From: Lycocorax pyrrhopterus obiensis
Lineage: Eukaryota > Chordata > Aves > Passeriformes > Paradisaeidae
Length of the DNA: 64,000 bases
Assembly: GCA_014706295.1 (NCBI GenBank)
Contig: JACSVZ010000002.1
Coordinates: 22,292,757-22,356,756 of the forward strand
Reading direction: 5' to 3'
Both the position numbers and the translations under genes were made by a program. The notes beneath the pieces were generated by a model. The model was not told where the DNA came from. It did no database searches and saw only the letters and a list, made by a program, of their open reading frames with translations. Positions 10,668-21,960 of the stretch are shown piece after piece; position 1 is the stretch's first letter, and every line of letters starts with the position of its first letter.

Positions 10668-12783
10668 TTCAACTAAGATTCAGTCCTTGATCACGGCACA
10701 GCTTCATGGCTGCCTGTGTCAGAACAAAAGAGAACGGCATATAAGGTGGGAGAACCGTGAATGAGGATGTAGGATCCTTGCAGGGATGTTGCAGGCCTTG
10801 GAACCTCTAGGCATCCTTCTCATGTAAACCTCAAGCCACAAACATCTGAAAAAAAAATGCTTTACTGGACTGGCTTGTTCCTGTATGGCCATAGACTTGT
10901 CCAGGTCCCTCACAGAAAGGGGAATGTTCTTCTGTCCTTTCACAGGATGTCTCACAGAACCTTGTCTTATAACCTCAAGTGAGGGAATTCACACTGCCCA
11001 GCTCTGAAGGCTCTGAATATCACCTATGTATCTAGAGCAGCCTAAAAGCTATGATGTGTGGTGTCTCAAAGAACAATTTACATTAAAAATAGTATTGAGG
11101 GATAGCCACATTACAAACATGATAAAGCAAGTGGTCACAAAATGATTGTTACTGTGATGCTCCCGTACATCAGAACAGAACTGAGACTATATTCAACTTT
11201 AGTTTGGGCATTTTCTGACTGTGGGATTAAACTGTGTATACAGCAGTGTAATGCTCTACAGCACTTGGTATGCTACAGTCTGACTCATTACTATAGGAAA
11301 ATACCCAGGAGAAAGGATCAAATTAGTTTCTATTTTAATATCTATTTGCATTTTCCTGGAATGGAAATGAATACATGTAGATTCACTGCCTTGATTGTAA
11401 TAAGCTATTTTTCATTAGAACTAATACTGTCAGGAAATTGGTGTTAGTGATTCATGAGTATTGTCTCCAACAGCAGGTAATATGGAATATATTTAAAATA
11501 ATAGGTTTTCAATTATTTATTCATGAAAAACTAAAAAGAAATTTAACATTATGCTAATTTGTGTTATTAAAATCCTTTCATTTCTAATTGTCTATGCAAG
11601 TATAGAATAGATATGAAAAAAAAGTCAGCCTTTTTTCCAGATCTTTTGCTATTCAGCCACAGTGCAATAGTTCTTAAACTGAATTATTGCATATAGCTTT
11701 CGGATAACTCTGGGGTTTTATCAACACTATCTGTTTATAACTTAGATTTTATTGTGCCTTGAAATTCTGAGCACATGTAGGTCCTGTTGCAACATAAGAC
11801 TTCATAACAATGCATTTGACATACTAATTTCCAGTCATATTATGGTTCTCATGGTCTACCATCTGGCTGAAACAATAGCATAAAACTCTTTTTAGAGATT
11901 AAGAAGTTGTTGATTGTACTAGTGAGTGACAGGTGAAGTCAACCAGCCATAGCAAAAACCAAGCATCATTTCAGTTTGCAATGGGATTTCTTATGTGGCT
12001 TGAGTGGATAGGAGTTTCCCTGTGAAGCCGTAAATGTTTGCATGTTAAAGTGTAGCCATGATTAGAAATGCTCTTTTAAAAGATAACAATAACATGTTTG
12101 GTTTGGGTTGTGCTTTGTCACATCAGCTTTTGGTATAAAATCTTATGTATTTTAACACAGTGATTTGAGTGGAATGCAGCTGTGGTACACAAGAAATGAC
12201 TGAGTGGCCAAAACCTTGAAAATGAAGACATTATGTGCACAAATGATTAAAAGATTTTAAGGTAGACCTCATGAAATGAAAATCATTGCTAAATAAACTT
12301 AAATATATCTATTTAAAGAAGAATGACCTTAAGCCATAGGTCATCTTAGGACGTGTTGACTTGATTATTAACCAAGATACTGTAAAACACCATTTATAGT
12401 ATAGTACACTAATTCTGGTCATAGGCAGAAAGTCTGCGAGTTTAAAGTTAGATTTTCCAACACTGAAATGCATACACTATTCATGAATTATCAAAAGGAC
12501 ATAAGTGGTGGTGAACATGGTAATTTATAATATAATCAACCCTTCAAAACTGCATATGCAAGAAGAATTAAAAAGCTCCCCATTAAAAGGGTATGAGTAA
12601 GCAAATATATGCAATCAACCATACTGACGATCTAGTTAAGAACACCCTGTAGGCCCATGTTTACCTTTAATAGGTGTTTAGTTTCATAGTTATTTAGCAG
12701 AGCACATAAATGTTCTTTAAAGTATGTTTGTGGATAGTTTTTGTGGATAGTTTTCTCTGTACAGATTCAAAAACTCTTCTGGA

Positions 12784-13416
12784 GTGCAGCTTCTAGGGAA
12801 TGATTGCCATGACTGGACCTTTAAAGATCACGTACTGATGGAGTTTGGGATCCTGGGGGATATGGGTCAGGTAAGGAGCAAAATTAGACCCCTGAACTTC
12901 AAGAAAGTGAGATTCCAGCTCTTCAAGGAGATGATCAATAGGATTCCCTGGGAGACTTCCCTTGGGGACAAGGAATCAGAGCAGAGCTGGCAGATCTCTA
13001 AGGAAATCTTCCATAGAGCTTAAGAGCTGGCAATCTCCAGGAGCAAGAAATCAGGTAAGGAAGTCAAGAGATGGACATGGCTGAGTAGGGACCTGCTGGT
13101 CAAAGGAAAGGAGAAAATGCACAGGCAGTTCAAGCTAGAATAGGTGAACTGGGAAGAGTATAGAAGAGAAGTTTGGTTGTGTAAGGATGGGGTGAGGAAG
13201 GCCAAGGCAAAGCTGGAACTAATCCTGGCAAGGGATGCAAAGATTAACAGGAAAGGCTTCTACAGATGTGTTAACAAGAAAACGAAGGTCAAAGAAGGTT
13301 TCTCCCTGGTAATGGATGCTAGTAAACTGATAACAATGGGTGAGGAGAAGGCTGAGGTGTTCAACAAATTTTCTTCCTCAGTCTTTGTTGGCAGCCTCTC
13401 TTCCCACACCTCTTGA
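12784..13416 (+). pseudogene. CR1 ORF2 endonuclease end and linker, one frame with two stops
   Basis: One reading frame stays in register for 633 bases, interrupted only by TAA at 13021-13023 and TAG at 13141-13143. Recognisable blocks are 'LMEFGILGDMGQVRSKIR' (end of the endonuclease), 'EQSWQISKEIFHRA', 'WLSRDLLVKGKEKMHRQF', 'NWEEYRREVWLCKDGVRKAK' and 'EEKAEVFNKFSSSVF'. The TAA stands where I recall the family having Gln (CAA), consistent with a C-to-T change. So few lesions suggest a moderately young copy. The 90-codon piece at 13144-13416 is open but is only the linker. Confidence 0.88.
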
Positions 13417-13496
13417 GTGGATGGAGAGCAGGATGGGGACTGGGGGAGCAAAGTTCCCCACACCGTAAGTAAAGGTCAGGTTCATGACCACTTGAA

Positions 13497-13745
13497 CAAC
13501 CTGAACAAACATGCCTATGGGAGCCCATGAGATGCATCTAAAAGTCCTGAGAGAACTGATTGATGGAGCTGCCAAGCCACTCACCATGATACTTGAAAAG
13601 TCATGGCAGTCAGGTGAAGTCCCAGGTGACTGGAAAAAGGGAAACATTGTTACCATCTTCAACAAGGGTAGAAAGGAGAACCCTGGGAACTACTGACTTG
13701 TCAACCTCATCCTTGTGCCTGGTAAAATCATGTAACAGATTCTCC
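13497..13745 (+). pseudogene. CR1 reverse-transcriptase fingers fragment
   Basis: The frame from 13511 reads 'HEMHLKVLRELIDGAAKPLT', 'EKSWQSGEVPGDWKKGNI' and 'FNKGRKENPGNY', then a TGA. This is the N-terminal finger region of the CR1 RT. Out-of-frame homology continues to '[19 protein letters not shown]', after which the palm is missing. Neither catalytic Asp motif (YLDF, FADD) is present in this element. Confidence 0.88.
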
Positions 13746-13814
13746 CAGGAGTTATGCTCAGGCACGTGGAACAAGGAAGTGATCCAGGACCGCAGCTCTT
13801 GTGGTCCAAGACAA

Positions 13815-14012
13815 CACTGTGCTCTTGTGAGACCCCACCTGGAACGCTGCATCCAGCTCTGGGATGCCCAGCACAGGAAGGACATGGATGGGTTGAAGCG
13901 AGTCCAGAGCAGGGCCACCAAGATGATCAGAGGGCTGGAGCACCTCTCCTGTGAGGAAAGGCAGACAGAATTGGGGTTTTTTCAGCCTGGAAAAGAGAAG
14001 GCTTTGGGGTGA
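13815..14012 (+). pseudogene. CR1 ORF2 C-terminal fragment
   Basis: After the deletion junction the frame reads '[20 protein letters not shown]', '[20 protein letters not shown]' and 'ELGFFQPGKEKALG', ending at a TGA at 14010-14012. These are the conserved last ORF2 blocks downstream of the RT thumb. Beyond the stop the homology continues in another frame ('FQYLKGAYKRDGE') into the 3' UTR. The same frame is open upstream to an ATG at 13593, but that upstream part is a shifted frame of the RT, so the 139-codon open frame is a chimera. Confidence 0.88.
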
Positions 14013-14255
14013 CCTAATTGTGGCTTTCCAGTACCTAAAGGGAGCCTATAAGAGAGATGGAGAAAGAGCTATTTACAAGAGCATGGAGTGACAGGACAAG
14101 AGGGAGTGGATTTCAACTGAAGGAGAGTAGGTTTAAATGAGATATTAGGAAGAAATTCTTTACAATGAGGGCAGTGAGGCACTGGAACAGAGGAGTTGCA
14201 ACTAGATGATCTTTTAAAGTTCCTTGAACCCAAAACATTCTGTGATTCTATGACT

Positions 14256-14482
14256 AAAGATCATCTGGTCCAACATTCCCTGCCATGGGCAGAGACATCT
14301 TTCTGTTGACCAGGTTGCTCAGAGCCCCGTCCACTTGAACACTTCCAGGAATGGGCCATCCATGACTTCTCTGGGCAACCTGATCCAGTGTCCCACCACC
14401 TTCATTTTAAAGAATTTCTTCTCTATGTCTAACGTAAATTTACCCTCTTTCAGTTCAAAACCACTGCCCATTGTCACAGCTT
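14256..14482 (-). mobile_element. CR1 LINE 3' fragment, tail-to-tail with the preceding copy
   Basis: The plus strand reads 'AAAGATCATCTGGTCCAAC', 'CCATGGGCAGAGACATC', 'CAGGTTGCTCAGAGCCCC', 'CTGGGCAACCTGATCCAGTG' and 'AAATTTACCCTCTTTCAG'. This is the reverse complement of the CR1 3' UTR and ORF2 end. The very last CR1 bases (the 'GGTCCCTTCCAACC...ATTCTATG' part) are missing, or are replaced by the terminal repeat of the plus-strand element, so the two copies meet 3' end to 3' end. Similarity stops at about 14482, before a T-rich patch. Confidence 0.88.
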
Positions 14483-17400
14483 TTTTTACTGCTTTATTTT
14501 ACTCTTCTGCCTGGGCTTAAGAAGGACTCCAGTCATGAAGGAGTGCACCAGCTGTTCTTGCTTGCATGTGCTTTCCTTCTGTACAAGTTCCCCATACCTC
14601 AGGGACTCTGCTTTTCCAAGTCTAAGGTAAAACACTTGTCTGCTTTTGAGAGGGATTTTAAACCTTGTGGGTTTCAATCACTGGGATCAAAGTTGGACAA
14701 GTCTAACCTCAGTTACAAAGTGATCATGTGTTAAGCTATTCCCATTTGAATGGATAATCATTAATATTTAACAGACTTCCCTGATCCCAACCCTTGAAGT
14801 TATGTGACACTGACATGTGACTGACATGTGCAATGAGGCTTTAAGTGACACAATTTCTTTGTGAGAACAACTAGAATTCAGAAGGTGTACCAAGAAAGTG
14901 TTTCAAATTGTGATAGCAGAAACCTAGTATTTCGGGGAAAAAAATTCTAATAGGAAGAAAATCCATGAAAATTAGGTCAAATGAAACATGACTTTTTTTT
15001 TCTGTGTAACTGCTAATGAGAAATTAAGAAGAGGCATTAGATGTAGGACATTTTAAATTCCAATTAAGACCCCAATGTTGTGGCACATAGGATGAAAATA
15101 ATTGATTAAATGAAAACCAGGAAAAAAACATATCCCAGGACCAAATAGGTTCATAAAAAGAAGACCACACATAGAACAGCTACTTATTACTTGTGTCATG
15201 GTATTGCTAAATGCTCAAGTCTTGAGCTAGTGATGAACACTGTATGAAATAATGAACAAAAATAGTTCAAGTCCCCAAATATTTATATCTGGTGATTTCC
15301 AATGTGTCTCAGTCATCATTATTCCATGTGACTGGTGCCTTACTGACCACAGTTCTCTGGTTGTTCAGCTACATGTGGGAATATAGCGGTACCACATATA
15401 AGTATTTTTGTGTATATATTTGTATGTGTGTACATGTGTAACAGAATATTTCTGGTGGCTGAAAGACAAAAAGCCTTTAAGGAGAAAGAAAATATGGAGA
15501 GTAAAGAAGAGCTACTGTTGAGGTGGAGGAACTTGAAACACAGAATAAAGGTAAAGAGACAGTTAATGCTTAAAAGCTTATAAATTTTACTTGGAAGATA
15601 CAAGTTTTACTTGCTGTAAACCAAGTCTCCTTGTGCTTCTGTTTGCCAGTTCATATATTGGAAATATTTAGTGACAACCTTGGTATGGTCCTTTGAATAT
15701 TACTCATTAAAAAAAAGAGAAAAAGTTCATAATGTCTTGTTCATAAAAAACATTTCTCCAAGAGAAGAAATTGTCAGAGCACAGGGCATATAGGAAAATG
15801 GCTAATGAGGTAGGTGGGTAAGAATATAGAAGTGCTATTAGAGAGACATGGAGAACAAGATCACAAAACAGTCGAGAGAAAAGTGAAAATAAGAAAAATA
15901 AAAGAAAATGAGATAAGAAAAACTGGGAAAGAGAAACAAATAAATGATGCAGAAAAGGAGGTTGAACAAGGAAAACAAAGGAAGGAGTAGGGAAAGGTCA
16001 AAATACGTCTTCGTAGCTGGTTTATTTTATTTAGACTATTCACATTTTTTTCCAAACTGCCTTCCTAGTCTGCTTTCAGGGACTGATTTATTGTAGAGTG
16101 TGGTACTTCCAACAGTTTTTCTATTCACTCTTCCAGCAGCAAATGCTTCTAAAAATGCTTCACCTCTAAAGATCCAGTGCACTAAAGGCTACGCTTTTCC
16201 TCTGAAATGTGCCATGAGATCAGGACTGAGTGAAGCTGTAGAGAAAAATGCTCATCCCTGTGGCCTGCTTAAGGCATGTTAGCTTGTAAAATTTGCATGT
16301 AACACAGAAACTGCAAGGATTTCATGTTCTTCTGTAATAGTAGTAGGGTTGTCCAGAAAAATAAAGCATTAGAATAAGTGAAAATTGTTTTGTTTTCTCC
16401 TGTGAAAATGTTAGGTCAATAATTTTCCATTAATAAAAACTTCTTCACACTTGCGTCAGTTCAAACTTTGTGTTGGGTTGCACAGGATCTACCCTGTGGC
16501 ATTTACACTCTGTTAAATATGTAGAAATGTCTCACCCTCAGCCTCCCACTGTGCTGTCACTTAGCCTTTATGAGGTTAGCAAATTCAGTCTTTCTTCATA
16601 AATTAATCCTGCTGGCTCTGTAAGGTCTTCTTGGATGCATATTGTTAACAACTCTCTTGGAAGGCCATATTCAATCCCTGCCTTGGCACTTCATCTTCCC
16701 TGCCTTAAAAGCTTTCTTTAGAGTGACATCATATTTCAGATTTAAGTCTGAATCAATTTGATACTGCTTGATCTGTGTATTGTGTGGCTGCCTGTATGTT
16801 GTCACTGTCCCCTGTACCTCCCCTTTTGTCTTGTCTTTATGAAGTCTTTAAATTTTTCCTATCATCAGAATAGGCTTTTTCAAAGCTCTGCTCTTGAAAA
16901 CAGGGATTTTTTTTTTGTGTTACCTCTTATTTCCCCTGTCATATTTGGCCTCTCATTTTTAGATGTCTTTTTCCTGAATCCCATTTTTTGTTGCTGTAAG
17001 GCCCTCAAGCCTTCCCTCTTTGTATCACAGACATATATTATCTCATTTACCATGCACCTTGCACAGATACTGAAATTCCAGTAAATTGCAGTCCTATATT
17101 TAACCTGCTGCCTTTAATTTGTACATGAAAGCCAGCTTCAAGTGTGTCAGGCAATGTGTCATCTGCTCTCAGTTTGTAGTTCATTAAGGCTCTTTCCTGT
17201 TCTTTAGATATGCTACTGCCATATCTTTTCATTGGACACAAATGTCAAATTCATTTGTCTTTTCCTAATGAATTCTCAATATGTTTTCATTGCAAATTTT
17301 TGAACTCCAGAGTTTTATGTAAAACAGCCAGGCCAACAGATTAAGAGCCAGTAAGTCTCTTAGAAAGTATCTAGTTCTGCAAAGGAGCTGAGCACTGTTA

Positions 17401-20400
17401 GGCTGTGCTGACGGGACTGGGAACTGGGGCTCTCAGGACATGTGGACATACATTCAGTTTCCTGCAATATCATCTAAATGTTTCAAGATTTCTCATGAAA
17501 AATGCAACCTGTCAAGTGTTGTAGAATGTTGGTATGAGCTTCTAAACCACTTTTGATCAGTTAGATCAAATGTTCTGCAAGGTATTTCACTTAGTTGGAA
17601 CATTGGTAGTAGATCAGAACTCAGTAGCTTGAGGCACAGCAGGAAACCCTGAGCAAGCCCTGCTTGGATATCTGACATGTGAAGATGGGGGTAATGAGGA
17701 CCTGTGTGAAGCTCTGGGAGGCAAGAGAGGATGGTGAGGAACATGAGAAACAGCATGGGGAGGAAATCTCAGAAGTACAAAATGCATACATAACAAAGGG
17801 CAAACTAAACCATTGAGCTTTCATCAGGCAAAATGCTTCTTAAAAACACCTGATACAAATAAGATACAGCTCTCTCTATAGGCAACTATTTCTTTTTCAA
17901 CTTATCTAGAATACCATGAAAACAGGAAAACTGTAAAACCTGTTAAAAAAAAAGCACCTTACATTTTTTCCACAATAACGGAGAAAAAAGATAAATGAGG
18001 AGAGAACACTTGGAAATCCTTGCAAGTTTTGATTGCCATCTAGACAGTCAGAAGGAAGTAGCAGACAGGGACTGCCTCTCTGGTACCTCTGACAGACACA
18101 GACCTGTCTCATATAGAGTTAACATGCTCAAAATTTCATAAGGACCTTGCTGATTTAGATGGATGGATGAAAGAGCTTTTGTATATCTTTCCAAGATATA
18201 CAATTTTTCTAAAGGCCAGATGTGAGAAAGGGTGAATGTTGCCACAGATGTAAAAAAAGTGATTGATATTCTTGCAAAATAGTATCTTGACAGCCAGTGG
18301 GATATTATGCAGTCACTTACCCCTTGCCTTTTACAAATGCTGCAGGAAATTCCAGATTTTTTCCCTTTGTTCACCTAGAAATTTAATTTTGTATCGGAAA
18401 CCTACAATCATGCTATAGTTCTCTATTTGAAAATGTTTCAAATTGGGGGAAAAGAAGCATGATCAGAGATTTGCATTTTTTAAGGTCACCTTTTCTGTTC
18501 CAGACCTGTAATTGTTCATCATTCCTAATTACAGACTGTAAATTATATGGGTAACTGCCTATTTTATTCACAGAAACACATGTTCTGTTCAATTGAATTG
18601 CACATTTTTGGGACTGTAACCCCAAATCGATAAATGAATGTTAATTTTTCATGCTAATAACTTATTTCCCTTTTTGAGCTTTTGATTCTCCTCACAAAAT
18701 AGTCATGCAGTCTATACTGAAGCTTTTACTTCAGTGTGAGACATCCTCTATTAACTGTGTAGAAGATTCAGAAGATACATTCCTTGAAAGACCTTTACCT
18801 TAAATTCCTGTGTTTTGAGCTGTATATAGGAACCAAAGAACTTTTTTCATCTAATATTGTAGCAATTTTAGATTTCTGATGGCACTTCAGATCAATAAGA
18901 TATAGGTTTAAGAAAATCCATTTCAGAGCAACAAGATTACCCTGAAAATTTGCTTTAGGTTTAAAGCTATAGCTTTCCCTTTGATCTGTTCTAAGTATCT
19001 GAGACTCAGTGTATGAGGGAACACAGATGCTGCTTGAATATTTTTGAAGTTAAATACTTAGTGGATGAGGAAACGAACCAAGTTGTGGCACTAAAATTAA
19101 CAGTGTAATGTACTTTTAAATAAACTGAGCTATCAAAGTGCTTTTTTGTTAAATTGGGCTAGTCTAGAAAAAATGAAGCATCATACAATTTTCATCAGGG
19201 AGCAATGAGGGAAAAGGCACATGTCTTTCCCTGGAAAGTAGCTGTTAATTATTTTGCCTCTTTATAGTATGTTTATAAAATTTACTCTGGGCAAATGCAA
19301 GCTCTCTTTGAGCTGACCTGAATTTGTGCAATTGCCAAGATCAATCTAATAATTATTGGCAGGAGAGTTTATCTCAGTTTATGAGCTTGAATTTGGAGTT
19401 GCACTACTGTGGTTGCATGGGATTGTTTTGTCTCACAAGAAATTCAGATAAGGTAGTGACTCCCTTGGTGGACAGTGACATCAGCTACCTTGGTGGGGTA
19501 TGTATGCACCAAGAAATGTTTAAAATCTCTGGAATAACACATCTGACAGGAAAACCGAATCAGCTTTAATTTATGGCATTTTTGAATGCTGTGTTTACGT
19601 GACTGAAATGCTAGATTAACATAATATGGTGAACATAATTGTAGGAGGGCATGTTTGTAAATGTAACCTTTCCTTTTCAAAAGCATTAGATGGCCCTACA
19701 GGTAGCAGTCAGAGAGGAGCTATGGGTCACCTGATGTGACCCTTTTATGTATGTGCAGATATGAGTCACACAAAACATAGAGAACTACGCTTTTTGAAAA
19801 TCATTACTTCTTGAAAACTTAATTGGTTTGGTTACACTGTATTGATGATTGCTATGTCTCTCCAACATCTAGATGTGTGCTGTAACCCTGCCCAGCTTTT
19901 AGGAAACTAGGATACACAAGATGTGGTTTAGGTCAAAATTTCGATAAGGTTACAAAGAAAAGCATCACAATTCTTCAAATGACGCACAACTTTTGTCTGG
20001 AATTCAATGCACAAATTTGCTATATCTAACATTATCATATGAGATTGATAGAATGAATGGGTTTAGGTAATAAATCTTATAAAGATATTGCTCCAGTTGT
20101 ACCAGTAATTAGTGCTAATGTATTTATTAAATAAATTCAGTAACATAATGGTGATAAAATAGAGAAAAATAATTATGATTATTTTCATTCATGTGACCTC
20201 ATTTGCTTTCTCTAATTCTGAGGTCTAGAGAATGATACAGTGAATCTCACAATTAAACCAACACGAAAGTGATGACAGAATTTTATCTGTCTTTGTATTA
20301 CAATTATTTCATTTTTGAAGCCCTAAATCCACCACCAGTGAGAAATTAATATAAAAATTAGCATTCTGCCATTATTTGCTATGGCCTGTCTTTCAAACAG

Positions 20401-21479
20401 CCACAATTCCACATTCATATGTCTGTAATGCTGAAATGTCAGCTTAGACATTTTTTTTTCTGCCCTATGTTCCTTGAATAATAAAAATATTGGTAATAAT
20501 ACACTGGTCTCACTAAAAGTGCCATATATTTCAGCTAAAATGAGTCACTGACTTTTATTCACTGGACATCATATAGCCCTAGAGATCAATTTATATGACG
20601 AATTAGCTGTCATTCAAGTAAAAATAAATCTTGCCAGAAATGCCTTCCATGCTCTTGTCCATGTTGACAAATAATATGACAGAGATGACAGATAATGCAA
20701 GTTCCCATTAGATATGGATGATGTATCTTATCTTTCGACTTTCTTCAGTAATTTTATCCTGTATTCAAATCAGGTTTTACTATCTCCTCAATATCCACAG
20801 CTGCATGGCTTCAGTCCCTGAAGTCCAAGAGGTACTGTCTGAAGTCAAGAATTACTGGCAACTCAAAGCTAAATCCTAACCTTCATAGTAAAATTGCACC
20901 TGACAATTACCCAAGACATGGGAAGGGAAGCCCTGAGCTCCCGTGGTCAGATAGGCACTTTGTGTGGGAAAATTGCAGTAAGACAGTGCTGCTCTTTCTG
21001 AAGGAAATGTTGTGTGGCTACAGGTGCCCCATGGCTTCCAGGCTCTTTTTGGAGAATAGAGCTTTGCTGGACATCCTTGTTTGGCTTATATTTCTCTTTC
21101 ATAGTGAATTTCACTCAACCATGTTAAATGGCGTCAGAATGAGACCACTGGGAAAAAATATATCCTTTAACAGTCAGAAATCATTGGTCAGATGGCAAGA
21201 TACCCTCTCTATCAGCATGGTGCAGGAATCAGCAGAGAACAGGCCTGTCTCTAGCAGAGGTAGGCAATCTAATGTCAGAGGTTTCCACTAGGATGATACA
21301 GTTGAAGCATGGCCAGAAATTTCTCAAACCTGGCTTTGATCCATCTGGTGTACCCGGATAGTAGAAGAAATGGCCAGGACTCAATTTGAAGATTAACAGG
21401 TTATCTGAAGTGGAACAGAACAACAATTAAAACTATTTATCTGCAGAAAAGATGAATAAAATATCAAATCTTGTAAGGC
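14483..21479. other. Unique AT-rich DNA, no gene recognised
   Basis: No exon, tRNA or further CR1 was recognised. Small tandem words occur, for example CTGACATGTGA/CTGACATGTG at 14810-14830. Frames such as 16758-17084 (plus) and 18048-18374 (minus) are about 108 codons, hydrophobic by composition because of T-rich DNA, and carry no motif. The plus frame at 20962-21291 also has no recognisable domain. Confidence 0.55.
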
Positions 21480-21960
21480 ATAGGCTAGAAGAAGAAGTAT
21501 TTGAAGTACTAGAACAAACAATTAAGTGGACGGTCTGCAAGTTTTTAAAAGAGATTAATGCAGAAAGGCAGTATGGATTCATAAAAATAAATCATGTCAA
21601 GCTAACTTGATTTCTGCCTTTGATGAGATAATAAGCTTCATAGAAAAGAGGAATAAAGAGGACGTATCTCTTGACTTCAGCAGAGCATTTGACATTACTC
21701 CACATCAGAAAAAAAGCCATGTGGTTAATGCTTTTGAAATTGTTAGACAGATGGCTGACTAACCACAATTGAAGAGTAATTATTAATGCAGTTCAGGAAA
21801 ACTGCAAAGTGCATTCAAGGATCGGTGCTTTATCTAGCATTAAACAGATATGGATATTCACCATATCCACACAAAAATGGCAGTAGAATGTGCTAGTAGC
21901 AGCCAGAGATTTTTATGTCACATTGTATGTCCAGTTTCAATCTGCCTAGCACCATGCTAC
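21480..21960 (+). mobile_element. Ancient, highly decayed CR1-like RT remnant
   Basis: Broken frames preserve the order of RT blocks. 'ERQYGFIKINHVKLT' corresponds to the family's SQHGF-x-KNKSCLTNL block. 'EDVSLDFSRAFDITPH' corresponds to motif A (IYLDFSKAFDTVPH) and keeps the first catalytic Asp. A 'GCATTCAAGGATCGGTGCTT' stretch fits the VPQGSVLGP motif B position. A trace resembling 'YVQF' occurs near 21930. Substitutions and indels are much denser than in the other CR1 copies here. An older CR1 or L3-like lineage is likely, but I cannot name it without alignment. Both ends are uncertain. Confidence 0.7.

Larger units (their letters stand above)
10141..12784. other. Unique AT-rich DNA with a hairpin and small tandem repeats
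   Basis: No exon was recognised. The 101-codon plus frame at 11142-11447 has no recognisable motif and is probably chance. The stretch contains the hairpin at 10505-10560, a 20-base tandem pair at 10628-10667, and a small tandem duplication ('TTTGTGGATAGTT' twice) near 12725-12754 just upstream of the next CR1. Confidence 0.55.
12785..14254 (+). mobile_element. CR1 LINE with internal RT deletion and intact 3' end
   Basis: This is the longest clear CR1 copy in the window. It starts in the end of the endonuclease domain and runs through the endonuclease-RT linker and the RT fingers ('EKSWQSGEVPGDWKKGNI'). Near 13790-13820 it jumps to the far C-terminal part ('[18 protein letters not shown]'), omitting the RT palm and thumb. 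The 3' UTR then follows, with a further deletion near 14200, ending at 'AACATTCTGTGATTCTATG', the CR1 terminal repeat. At least two stops and two frame changes occur, so it is inert. It is immediately followed by a CR1 fragment in the opposite orientation. Confidence 0.93.
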
